A DNA stretch of 14,164 nucleotides from Deltaproteobacteria bacterium. GTDB taxonomy: Bacteria > Desulfobacterota > Binatia > UBA9968. Positions within the stretch are counted from its first letter, which is position 1. Each line of letters starts with the position of its first letter. The notes beneath the pieces were generated by a model. That model made no database searches. It had not been told where the DNA came from and saw only the letters and a list, made by a program, of their open reading frames with translations. Below are positions 1 to 6,906 of this stretch, piece after piece. Location of the stretch: contig VBLN01000132.1 of assembly GCA_005878685.1 (NCBI GenBank), positions 1 through 14,164 of the forward strand. The letters are read 5' to 3'. The position numbers and the translations under genes were made by a program.

Positions 1-294
1 ATCCGCTAAGCCTGTACCTGCCCAAAATGTATCAAAATCACTCCCTGCCGGGATCTTCGCCAGGGCATGGTGAATGCCTGCATCGGCGGCCTGCAGGGCG
101 GCCGTCCCCCCCTTAAGATTGGCAGAGGCTTTAAGATTGAGCCCGCTAAACATTAGACTCGCGCCGGTCAATGATATAAAGAGGGCCATAATCATCAGGA
201 CTACAACCAGACCGAGGCCTTTTCTCGAGTTCAATGTCCGATTACGGATACCCGTCCTTGGACTTTGAAGTTGGCGCCTAAGAATGAATGGCAT
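1..294 (-). CDS. pilX: PilX-like minor pilin assembly protein, 3' end cut by window edge
   Basis: Only the first 98 codons are inside the window. After a basic N-terminus (about residues 1-25) comes a single hydrophobic segment (about 26-47, GLGLVVVLMIMALFISLTGA), then a stretch containing ALQAADAGIHHALAKI. A membrane helix followed by an AF/LQAAEAG-like motif is the hallmark of the PilX/PilX_N family, minor pilins that help start or stabilise type IV pilus fibres at the inner membrane. The start ATG at 294 follows a strong AGGAGG ribosome site a few bases upstream. It lies 33 bases after the pilW stop and is probably co-transcribed with it. No GFTLIE-type cleavage motif is visible, as is common for PilX. 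A pilY1-type gene often follows but would lie outside the window. Confidence 0.82.
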   Translation of the reverse strand, partial: MPFILRRQLQSPRTGIRNRTLNSRKGLGLVVVLMIMALFISLTGASLMFSGLNLKASANLKGGTAALQAADAGIHHALAKIPAGSDFDTFWAGTGLAD

Positions 295-327
295 CAGGCC
301 TCCTGTCGTTATCTATCCACAACTCTA

Positions 328-1101
328 TTATGACGGCAGCCCACGATTGCGCAGATCCGCGTTGGAGGTCATGGTGGCATTCAGTTGACCCCCAAACACC
401 GGGTCTGGGTTCTTGGATTGGACCGTTAACGAAATCGATACTCTTTGGATAGCAGCTACGGTTCCCGCATTGCCGCCACCGGAGGCAGGGCATGCGACCG
501 CGCCTCCGCCAACAGGGGTGGAAAAATTGTTAGTGCAATTCTGGGGAAAGTACGTGAAAGCGAAATTCGCGGTGCCAGTTGGCACGTTACAATCAGTCAG
601 CGGCTGCGCTGCGTTAGTGCCTTCCTTTCTCGTGATATTACCGAACCCAGATGGGCAACCCGTTATATCAAAATCGTAGGTGATGTCTTCATCTGCATCG
701 CCACAATCGTTATCTGCATTGGCGTCGTACTTGAACTGGAGCTTTTGGGAGTTGGCAACCAGAACTCCCGCGCAGCTAGCTCCTGTGGGCGCATACCCCG
801 CATTCCTAATCTCCCGTACCATCAAATCGAGCACGGACCGGGCATATTCCTGGGCGTCAAGGCGGTTCTCCTGGACCTTCATGGTATGGGTCTGCAGCCG
901 AAACATGCTGTAAGCCGCCGCCATGATAATTGAGGTAATCACCATGGACACTAAAAGCTCAAATAAGGTGAACCCTCCGGCCGAAGCTCGATGCGCAAGA
1001 TGCAGTGTTAAACGTTGAACTGTGAACCCTCTTCTGCGCGCCGTTTTCCTTTTTCCACCTCCTCCTGTTCCCCCTGTCTCTGTTAGCCATTTCCCCAACA
1101 T
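328..1101 (-). CDS. pilW: PilW-like type IV pilus minor pilin
   Basis: The 257-residue protein carries a class III prepilin signal at residues 42-48 (GGFTLFE), with the conserved Glu at position 5 of the mature protein. A hydrophobic helix follows (about 46-67), then QEYARSVLDLMVREIRNAGYAPTG, the typical early region of PilW-type minor pilins. The remainder is a globular domain with several Cys residues that could form disulfides outside the membrane. It would be cleaved by PilD and take part in pilus initiation. ATG at 1101 has AGGAAG upstream and lies 9 bases after the pilV stop. The leader before the cleavage site is about 43 residues, far longer than the usual 6-20, and contains an extra RRRGFT sequence (residues 22-27). 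The true start may lie further downstream. Confidence 0.87.
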   Translation of the reverse strand: MLGKWLTETGGTGGGGKRKTARRRGFTVQRLTLHLAHRASAGGFTLFELLVSMVITSIIMAAAYSMFRLQTHTMKVQENRLDAQEYARSVLDLMVREIRNAGYAPTGASCAGVLVANSQKLQFKYDANADNDCGDADEDITYDFDITGCPSGFGNITRKEGTNAAQPLTDCNVPTGTANFAFTYFPQNCTNNFSTPVGGGAVACPASGGGNAGTVAAIQRVSISLTVQSKNPDPVFGGQLNATMTSNADLRNRGLPS

Positions 1102-1110
1102 AACTTCTTC

Positions 1111-1509
1111 CTATTGCTTAACTGCAGAGGAGATCACCACATTGTGCGAGATATAATCTGTCCAGCTCACCGTCACAGTGACGCAGATAAGGCCGCTGAC
1201 GCTATTGCAGTTAGAAGTCACGGTCCAGGACCGGTTAAACTTCACTGGCACCCCTGACACGCTGATATTATTTTCTGGACTCCCCGTCGTGGTGATATTG
1301 GCCGCTGTCCTGCTCTTAAGCTCCTCGAGCCTGTCCTGAGCTAGATTGGTAGCAATCGTGGTATAAAGACTCGTTTGGTTTGCGCGGATGACCGACGTCG
1401 CACCTATGGCCAAACCCAAGATGGCGATGGCAAAAATCGTCATTGCCACAAGAACCTCTATCAGGGTAAAGCCATCCTGGGCTCCCGCACCGTGAAATCT
1501 GAATTGCAC
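1111..1509 (-). CDS. pilV: PilV-like type IV pilus minor pilin
   Basis: This 132-residue protein has a short leader (about 13 residues) ending in G, then FTLIEVLVAMTIFAIAILGL, a textbook class III prepilin N-terminus with Glu5. The following ATSVIRANQTSLYTTIATNLAQDRLEELKS matches the PilV pattern, in which the helix runs into a short periplasmic domain. The start is GTG at 1509, preceded by GAGGTGA at good spacing; an overlapping ATG nearby is out of frame. It lies 27 bases after fimT and 9 bases before pilW, so the minor pilins form one transcript. It is expected to be cleaved by PilD and to work with FimT, PilW and PilX in pilus priming. Confidence 0.88.
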   Translation of the reverse strand: MQFRFHGAGAQDGFTLIEVLVAMTIFAIAILGLAIGATSVIRANQTSLYTTIATNLAQDRLEELKSRTAANITTTGSPENNISVSGVPVKFNRSWTVTSNCNSVSGLICVTVTVSWTDYISHNVVISSAVKQ

Positions 1510-1536
1510 TCATCACCTCATTGGACCAATCGGCTA

Positions 1537-1980
1537 TCAAGCGCAGCTAGAATCTGCAATGTTCACGCGGCCCACTGTCTTCACGCAGACAAGTTTCTGC
1601 GCTGTGCCATTGCTAAGCGTAATGGTCACAGCAGCACTGGCGGTCCCACGAGCAGTGAAGACTGGATTTGCCGATACCGCGAATGTGATCCCAGGATAAA
1701 GCTGACCAAAATTACGCGAGTCACTGCCAATGGAAAAAGTATAAGTAGTGGACGTATTAAACGTAACCGTGTTCGCCGTGTTCTGGGATATCGCCTTGAT
1801 CCGGGCCACCTGTAGGTCTGAGGCAACCTGGCGCGCCGCAGAAGAGAGCCGAAGCCTCGGCAGCGTTGACAGAAGAGCTGGAATCGCGATCGCTAGAATT
1901 ATTGACGCAATTCCAATCGTCAGAAGCATCTCCACGACGGTAAAACCGGAGGTCTTTAGACCATGTGTTCTGAGTGTCAT
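1537..1980 (-). CDS. fimT: FimT/GspH-like minor pilin
   Basis: This 147-residue prepilin has a 12-residue leader ending in SG, then FTVVEMLLTIGIASIILAIA with Glu5. It continues RLSSAARQVASDLQVARIKAISQN, the signature of the GspH/FimT domain (pseudopilin GspH and minor pilin FimT). The C-terminal beta-rich part ends in a Cys pair (LVCVKT and SSCA) that may form a disulfide. FimT-class minor pilins help prime type IV pili, and some bind DNA during natural transformation; DNA binding is not shown here. The ATG at 1980 has only a weak AAGG upstream. A sigma54-type promoter candidate ends about 14 bases before it, making this the likely first gene of the pilin operon. Confidence 0.87.
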   Translation of the reverse strand: MTLRTHGLKTSGFTVVEMLLTIGIASIILAIAIPALLSTLPRLRLSSAARQVASDLQVARIKAISQNTANTVTFNTSTTYTFSIGSDSRNFGQLYPGITFAVSANPVFTARGTASAAVTITLSNGTAQKLVCVKTVGRVNIADSSCA

Positions 1981-2003
1981 AGGCCTTGTATTCCAGCCAA
2001 AGT

Positions 2004-2021
2004 AAGCTAAAGACGTGCCAA
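2004..2021 (-). promoter_or_regulatory. Sigma54 (RpoN) -24/-12 promoter candidate for the minor pilin operon
   Basis: On the minus strand the sequence is TTGGCACGTCTTTAGCTT. The -24 element TGGCACG is a perfect match, and the GG-N10-GC spacing that defines sigma54 promoters is exact. The -12 element TAGC differs from TTGC at one base. Transcription would begin near 1994, about 14 bases before fimT. Type IV pilin genes in many bacteria are driven by RpoN with PilS/PilR, so context supports the call. Confidence 0.68.
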
Positions 2022-2097
2022 CTTCTACGGAACCACGCCAATAATCTAATTGCTTGGAAAGTAAGCGGTTTTTTAAAGAGAGAGAGAGATCTGATAA

Positions 2098-2111
2098 CCG
2101 TTACCAAACGG
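2098..2111. promoter_or_regulatory. Inverted repeat, possible activator site upstream of the sigma54 promoter
   Basis: CCGTT-ACCA-AACGG is a perfect 5-bp inverted repeat with a 4-base centre. It sits about 110 bases upstream of the predicted fimT transcription start, where NtrC-family activators such as PilR usually bind. A binding role is inferred from position only. A short run of GA dinucleotides and T-rich sequence lies between it and the promoter. Confidence 0.25.
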
Positions 2112-2168
2112 AATAGGTGACAAAAAGCGTAAGAGTGACGACAATTGGGTTAGAATGCGTCATCTCTA

Positions 2169-2966
2169 CTACTCCAGGTAGAATGTGATTAGCTCTCTGG
2201 CAAAGAAGAGATGAAAGAGTGCCCCTAGGCAAAGGAAGGGGGCAAAGGGAAGCGCAAATTTTCCACCCACGCCTTTTGTGACCATAAACGCGATTCCGAC
2301 TATCGATCCCGCTAGAGAAGCGAAGAAAAGCGCAAGAGGAATAGATGGCCAACCTAAAAAGGCGCCAATCATGGCAAGGAGCTTTATGTCTCCACCCCCC
2401 ATGCCCTCAATGCCGGTAAAATATTCATAGCCCCAGGCCACTATCAAAAGAATACCACCGCCAAAAACAACCCCGAGCAGTGAGCTGACAGGAGATGGAA
2501 GAATCAAAAGCGGATCGATAGACAGCAGCCAACTTACAATGGCTGACAGAAGTCCCACGGCGATGCCGGGAAGACTAATGACGTCCGGCACAATTCTCAC
2601 ATCCAGGTCGACAAAGCTGATGACGACAAGAGCGGCGACAAAAACAAAGTTAACAAAAAAAGCGAAACCCAAACCGAGATGATGCAATAGAGCGACCGAT
2701 AGAGACGCCATCAACAGCTCCACCACGAAGTAACGCGGCGAAATCTTCTCGCTGCAAAAGCGACAGCGACCGGCCAAAAACAGATAGCTGATCAGCGGGA
2801 CGTTATCGTAAAAAGGAATCGGGGTCTTGCAATTCGGGCAATGCGACGAGGGAGAAACGATCGATTCTTCGTTTGGAAGACGCAGAATGCAGACGTTGAG
2901 AAAACTCCCGACAATCGCGCCCAAAAAAAAGGTTAAAAAATAAAGGACGTATATTGTGCTGCTCAT
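2169..2966 (-). CDS. pilD: Prepilin peptidase / N-methyltransferase PilD (A24 family)
   Basis: This inner-membrane aspartic protease cleaves prepilin leaders after Gly and methylates the new N-terminal Phe. The 265 residues show the whole family layout: an N-terminal helix with GAIVGSFLNVCILRLP, a zinc-binding four-Cys module (C43, C46, C68, C71) in the cytoplasmic methyltransferase domain, and the two catalytic Asp regions, FVDLDVRIVPD (about 118-128) and GMGGGD (D193). Six to eight hydrophobic segments follow the expected order, and length is normal. The ATG at 2966 has CAGGTGATG just upstream. It is the last gene of the glycan-type operon, 54 bases after the UPF0104 gene, and lies directly before the minor pilin operon whose products it should process. 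Confidence 0.96.
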   Translation of the reverse strand: MSSTIYVLYFLTFFLGAIVGSFLNVCILRLPNEESIVSPSSHCPNCKTPIPFYDNVPLISYLFLAGRCRFCSEKISPRYFVVELLMASLSVALLHHLGLGFAFFVNFVFVAALVVISFVDLDVRIVPDVISLPGIAVGLLSAIVSWLLSIDPLLILPSPVSSLLGVVFGGGILLIVAWGYEYFTGIEGMGGGDIKLLAMIGAFLGWPSIPLALFFASLAGSIVGIAFMVTKGVGGKFALPFAPFLCLGALFHLFFARELITFYLE

Positions 2967-2992
2967 CGCTCATCACCTGTTAAAAATGAGCG
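2967..2992 (-). promoter_or_regulatory. Hairpin enclosing the pilD ribosome binding site
   Basis: CGCTCAT (2967-2973) and ATGAGCG (2986-2992) are perfect 7-bp inverted repeats separated by 12 bases. In the minus-strand mRNA the ribosome site AGGTG lies in the loop immediately before the pilD ATG at 2966. It could tune pilD translation; this is inferred from sequence alone. Confidence 0.3.
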
Positions 2993-3020
2993 CACTTTAT
3001 GTTGCGCCTGCCTGTGGATC

Positions 3021-3980
3021 TCATTCAACCAACCACGCGATGAATGCACAGAGGAGCTCTACCACAATAAGCCAAAGCCTGGAGGCGATGGAAATCATCA
3101 CCGCCAACGAAGAGGCTAAAAACTGTCCCAGCAGATACACTAAAGCCCCTTCTCGAACACCGATCCCGGCGGGAGCGAAAAAACTAAGAGTGCCCAAAAC
3201 CCAAGCCCCGCAAAAGGAGGCCGATACTTCGTAGTAGGTCGCCAAAGGAATCTCGACAAAAGCGCTGATCAAGGACCAAAAGGAAAAGCCAAAAAGAAGC
3301 CAAGCGAGAACGAGAGCAAGCAAAATGGTCAAACTTTGATTTGGAGAGAACCACGGCATATCCTTGGGCAGCCTTTCCTTCAAGCTTGGGCTAAGCCAGC
3401 CAAAAATAACACGCAGAAAATGGAGAGGAAAAAGTCCGAGACCCAATAAACATAGAAGCATCAGGGTTGCCGCAACCGCTATCGCTCTGGAAGTGAGAAT
3501 ATACAAAAGAGGCAAAAAAATGATAGCTCCGGACAGAAGATTAAAAAACCATTGCAGGCCTAAGGCCCAGAAAACGGTGCGACGGGGAATCCCTTCCCGC
3601 TCTCCCAGGTATAGCTGTCCTCCAATAGCCCAAATTCTGCCTGGAAGGTATTTCCCCAACTGAGAGAGTTGCAGTATACGAAAGGACTGTCGAAACCCTA
3701 ACTCCGATCCCAAATAGGAGAGAACCTGCCGCCAGATCCATGTAGCAAGAACAACGTAGAGGCCATTCGCGAGAGCACCCAGCAGGAGGTAATACACGTT
3801 CAAAGACCACCTGTAGCGCTCGAGCTTTCCCCAACCATCCTGTAGCTGATCGTAAACGTAGTAGACGATCAGGGAAAGTATCAAAAACAAAAGGGCCCTG
3901 CGAAGATGCTGCCATCTCTTAGGATGCATCCGCTCTAAAGCCGTACTCGAAAGCAGAACCCCTATCGAAAACCGAGCCAT
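3021..3980 (-). CDS. UPF0104 / LPG-synthase-TM family membrane protein (flippase-like)
   Basis: This polytopic inner-membrane protein has about seven or eight hydrophobic segments. Family marks are LSQLGKYLPGRIWAIGGQLY in the first third and PAGIGVREGALVYLLGQ near the end, both typical of the UPF0104 family (TIGR00374, the membrane part of lysyl-phosphatidylglycerol synthase). Members sit in glycan and lipid operons and are suspected to move lipid-linked substrates, but the activity is not settled. The ATG at 3980 (319 residues) follows the epimerase stop by 13 bases. A second ATG at 3929 (302 residues, MHPKRWQHLRRALLFL) looks like a more usual N-terminus, so the start is uncertain. The frame stays open upstream into the epimerase gene, but that would be excessive overlap. 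Context suggests a role in exporting the glycan made by the upstream genes. Confidence 0.82.
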   Translation of the reverse strand: MARFSIGVLLSSTALERMHPKRWQHLRRALLFLILSLIVYYVYDQLQDGWGKLERYRWSLNVYYLLLGALANGLYVVLATWIWRQVLSYLGSELGFRQSFRILQLSQLGKYLPGRIWAIGGQLYLGEREGIPRRTVFWALGLQWFFNLLSGAIIFLPLLYILTSRAIAVAATLMLLCLLGLGLFPLHFLRVIFGWLSPSLKERLPKDMPWFSPNQSLTILLALVLAWLLFGFSFWSLISAFVEIPLATYYEVSASFCGAWVLGTLSFFAPAGIGVREGALVYLLGQFLASSLAVMISIASRLWLIVVELLCAFIAWLVE

Positions 3981-3993
3981 GCGCCATCCAAGT

Positions 3994-5085
3994 TTAGGCC
4001 CAAGCCAGCAAGTGATCGACGATGGTACGCGAAGGAGACAAATCGTCGCAGGTCTCGGCCCGCCGTAAGGCTGAGAAGCTCCGCAGGAACTGATCAACTC
4101 TATTCTTCTCAAACCCTGCTAACAAGACATTTTGACCTAAACCCTCCTGGCGCTCCGTCTTTTTACGCATGACCAGGCATGGCACATCGAGAAAGTAGCT
4201 TTCTTCCTGCACGCTGCCACCATCCGTCACGATGAAATCGGCACTGGCTAGCAGACCGATAAAAGTCAGATAAGACTGTAACGGTAACATCTGTATCATT
4301 TGGTTTCTTAGAAGCCGATGCTCCAAATCGAACCGCGCCAACTGAGAACGCGTTGGCTCATGGAGCACGAATATTACTTGGCGTTCTTGGGCGATTCGTT
4401 CCATCAGGGCAACAATGGCCGTCAGACGTGAACGTGAATAGATATTTTCCACCCGGTGGATGCTGGCGACCACATAGGGTTTATTCTGCTGCTTTTTCCC
4501 ATTTATGTTTTCGCGAGCATATCGAACCGCATCAGCAACGGTGTTGCCGCCGACTTTCACCGCCTTCCAGGCGCACCCCATTTGACGAAGGTTCTCGGCA
4601 GCCCAATCTGACGGAGCAAATAGGAGGTCGCTGTAGCGCATGGCAACCAGCCGGATAATCTCTTCCGGAAATGGGTTAAACAAGTCGTGACTACGTAGGC
4701 CAGCCTCGATATGGGCCACTTTGATCCCACAGCGTCTAGCATAGAACAACGACAGCAAGGTGGTCAGCGTATCTCCGTGGATTAGGCAAATTCCCCCTTC
4801 GCTGCGGAAAAGCTCCTTAAAGGCTTGCCTAGACCTAAACGCGGCGCGAGCTATGTTTTTTGCTGCCCACGCCACGGCCTCTCCTAAGCCGACGATGTTA
4901 GCGCGCTCTGAGCGCAAAAGGACATCGGGCGCTCGCAGCTCAAATTGCTGAATTAAATCAGAGGTCAATCCTCCATGCTGTCCAGCATCGATAAAATTAT
5001 ACGCAATGCGCCGTCGCTCCAATTCCTGCATGACCGGCGCCATTTTGATGAACTGCGCCTTGGTGCCTATAAACACATGGATCAT
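3994..5085 (-). CDS. wecB: UDP-N-acetylglucosamine 2-epimerase (non-hydrolysing, WecB-like)
   Basis: The predicted cytosolic enzyme interconverts UDP-GlcNAc and UDP-ManNAc, supplying ManNAc for surface glycans. Motifs along the 363 residues are GTKAQFIKMAPV (7-18), HGDT (103-106), HIEAGLRS (125-132), NPFPEE (137-142), SIHRVEN (208-214), TDGGSVQEE (287-295) and TERQE (310-314). These follow the WecB order in a GT-B-type fold. Two motifs differ from the classical forms (TDSGGxQEE and TERPE), so this is a divergent subfamily and the exact sugar is uncertain. Length is close to the usual 360-380. The ATG at 5085 has GAGGGG upstream and follows the previous stop by 8 bases, giving tight operon coupling with the membrane glycosyltransferase. 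The UPF0104 gene follows after 13 bases. Confidence 0.9.
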   Translation of the reverse strand: MIHVFIGTKAQFIKMAPVMQELERRRIAYNFIDAGQHGGLTSDLIQQFELRAPDVLLRSERANIVGLGEAVAWAAKNIARAAFRSRQAFKELFRSEGGICLIHGDTLTTLLSLFYARRCGIKVAHIEAGLRSHDLFNPFPEEIIRLVAMRYSDLLFAPSDWAAENLRQMGCAWKAVKVGGNTVADAVRYARENINGKKQQNKPYVVASIHRVENIYSRSRLTAIVALMERIAQERQVIFVLHEPTRSQLARFDLEHRLLRNQMIQMLPLQSYLTFIGLLASADFIVTDGGSVQEESYFLDVPCLVMRKKTERQEGLGQNVLLAGFEKNRVDQFLRSFSALRRAETCDDLSPSRTIVDHLLAWA

Positions 5086-5093
5086 AAGCCCCT

Positions 5094-6644
5094 CTATCGA
5101 TAAATTGACCCGTCTTCTTCCTGCAAAATGAGCCGCAGTCCCAATGTCTTCTTGAGCTCTTGTTCCGATGGCAGATACCAGCGCCAGCGGACTCCGCTAA
5201 AATAAACCAAAAGTCCATTGTGCACCTGAAGCCTGTTTCTCACAAATTCAAGATCATCGAGATAGTTCGCGTTCATGTGATGTGTCGCCGTATTTACCTT
5301 CCTAGGAATCATGACCGCGGGATGCCCAGAAAGGAGGTATATGGCATCAGGCGCATTGCTGAAAATGGGGCCAGAAGCATCCCAACCCCGGAGATGCCGG
5401 ATCAGTGGAGACTCTCTCCACGGTTGCGCGGCATAACCAATCCCCTCACGATAGCTATGACTAACCGAATCGATGACCTCTGTCAGCTGGAAGGTAGAAA
5501 AACCCAGAACCAGGGCTATCAATGCGGGACGGAGCACGTTTTTCAATGCTAGGTTGAGGAGGGAACGTGCGCCCAGAGAAACCGCCAGGATCAAAAGGCC
5601 CACATAAGCAGGTGAAAGGATGCGGTTATCGATCGGGGTGTGCGCATCCAAAAGCGAGACAAAGATGATTAGAAGGAACACGTAGCTCGCAAGGAAACAA
5701 GTGATCAGCCAGCGAAGCTGAGACGATCCTTCAGACTGTTCCTTTCTAACCTGCCTCAGCTCTCCGAGCACTGCAGCTAGCACTAAGACAAATAGACATC
5801 CCACCAGAATCGGGCTGACCCACATAGGTGCAACTCTCGCAGGTAACAGCCAAGCTGAAAGGGTATCCAAAGCGGCCTGGAAGTGCCCCACGCCAGGGGG
5901 ATGAAAAGCGAGTCTCCGATTGATCGCACTCCCAGATACGCTAATATTTCTAATGACCCAAATAGCTATCGGCAGACAGCTAAGAGCGGAAAGTATTGCC
6001 GCATCCTTTAATCGATGTTTCCACTCGATCCTGCCCTGCGTTAGGATCACGAGGACCCCAGTAGCAACCAGCGCAAGCCCTGCATATCTGGTAAGGAAAC
6101 CGAGCGCGACTGCGAGAGAAGCCGCCACAAGCGGCCAGCGCGCCGGCCTGTCGATATAGAGGGTCAATAGAAAGAGGCTCAAACGAACGAAGTATATGAA
6201 AACTGGCTCAGACCATGCCATCGAATGAAGCTGAATCATAGGTAGAGAATCGATCATAAGGATAGCGCCAAAGACAAGGGGCCACAGGGAGTGAGTTGAG
6301 GTGTAGAGAATAAGACCAACCATTGCGATATTGGCGGCAAAGACCAGAGCACTAAGCCATCTAGCGCCCTCCATGGGATCGACGCCAAAAATTCTCCACC
6401 CGGCAAGCAGGATGGAATATAGAGGAGGATAGTGAGTTAACGGGGCAAGTTCTCCGGGATCGGAGAAGGCGTTTAATCCCTCGCTAGTAAGTAAATTTCG
6501 AGCAGCCGCAATATAAACGGCAGAGTCAGGGCTGAGGCCAACACCCCACCTCATGCTAACCATCAAGAGCGTCGCGCCGAGAATGGATAGTGTGGCGAGT
6601 AAGAAAAGATGGCGGAAAAGGTCACTCTTCTTCGTCTCTTCCAT
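5094..6644 (-). CDS. GT-C membrane glycosyltransferase (GT39/ArnT/PMT-like)
   Basis: This 516-residue polytopic protein has about ten to twelve hydrophobic segments. After the first helix comes a periplasmic loop with GLSPDSAVYIAAARNLL (D40 in the position of the GT-C catalytic acid) and then THYPPLYSILLAGWRIFG (70-87), a pattern seen in PMT_2/ArnT-type enzymes. Such enzymes move a sugar from a polyprenyl-phosphate carrier to lipid, glycan or protein on the outer face of the inner membrane. A soluble C-terminal part (about 400-516) follows the membrane region. The ATG at 6644 lies inside the preceding small membrane frame, overlapping by 23 bases, and no strong ribosome site is seen, so translation may be coupled. 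A DPM1-like carrier-loading enzyme is encoded just upstream. Donor and acceptor cannot be told from sequence. Confidence 0.85.
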   Translation of the reverse strand: MEETKKSDLFRHLFLLATLSILGATLLMVSMRWGVGLSPDSAVYIAAARNLLTSEGLNAFSDPGELAPLTHYPPLYSILLAGWRIFGVDPMEGARWLSALVFAANIAMVGLILYTSTHSLWPLVFGAILMIDSLPMIQLHSMAWSEPVFIYFVRLSLFLLTLYIDRPARWPLVAASLAVALGFLTRYAGLALVATGVLVILTQGRIEWKHRLKDAAILSALSCLPIAIWVIRNISVSGSAINRRLAFHPPGVGHFQAALDTLSAWLLPARVAPMWVSPILVGCLFVLVLAAVLGELRQVRKEQSEGSSQLRWLITCFLASYVFLLIIFVSLLDAHTPIDNRILSPAYVGLLILAVSLGARSLLNLALKNVLRPALIALVLGFSTFQLTEVIDSVSHSYREGIGYAAQPWRESPLIRHLRGWDASGPIFSNAPDAIYLLSGHPAVMIPRKVNTATHHMNANYLDDLEFVRNRLQVHNGLLVYFSGVRWRWYLPSEQELKKTLGLRLILQEEDGSIYR

Positions 6645-6906
6645 AAGAGGCCCAGGAAGACCGCTGCTCCATCCTCAAAAGCGCGATCTGCTCGGAGACT
6701 AAACCCAGCATGAAAATAATCACCGCCGTGGTTAGCAAAAATACAGCCATATTGGTAAAGCGATGCTCCGTGAGGTAGGTGTAAAGATACCAGCCGACTC
6801 CGGTGAAGAAGAAAAAGGCGCTGACGGGCAGAAAGACGCGAAAGGGTGAGAACAGAGTGGCGATCTTTGTGATGATCAACAGAAAACGGACGCCATCCGA
6901 AATCAA
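6622..6906 (-). CDS. Detached C-terminal membrane part of the family 2 glycosyltransferase
   Basis: This 94-residue piece has two strong hydrophobic segments, the second ending in FMLGLVSEQIALLRME. The opening ISDGVRFLLIITKIATLFSPFRVFLPVS is the usual linker and first helix found at the C-terminal end of DPM1-like family 2 glycosyltransferases. The matching reading frame extends upstream of the TTG at 6906 to about 6915 (KISL), so this is the continuation of the gene at 6903-7496 in a shifted frame rather than an independent protein. The TTG overlaps the upstream TGA. A low-level restart would yield a separate small membrane protein, but there is no convincing ribosome site. It could reflect a real mutation or an assembly error. 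Confidence 0.72.
   Translation of the reverse strand: MISDGVRFLLIITKIATLFSPFRVFLPVSAFFFFTGVGWYLYTYLTEHRFTNMAVFLLTTAVIIFMLGLVSEQIALLRMEQRSSWASYGRDEEE

Noticed and set aside
445..933. Long plus-strand open frame inside pilW
   Set aside because: No protein-family features; opposite-strand shadow of a well-supported minor pilin gene.
2077..2089. Short GA dinucleotide run
   Set aside because: About six units only; no gene spans it, so it was not treated as a phase-variable repeat, and it may be chance.
2130..2164. TGACG ... CGTCA inverted repeat after the pilD stop, considered as a terminator
   Set aside because: The loop is about 17 bases, the stem only 5, and no T-run follows directly, so it is not a convincing terminator.
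2101..2352. Minus-strand frame overlapping the 3' end of pilD
   Set aside because: Out of frame with pilD, no family resemblance; it is the shadow of a strongly supported gene.
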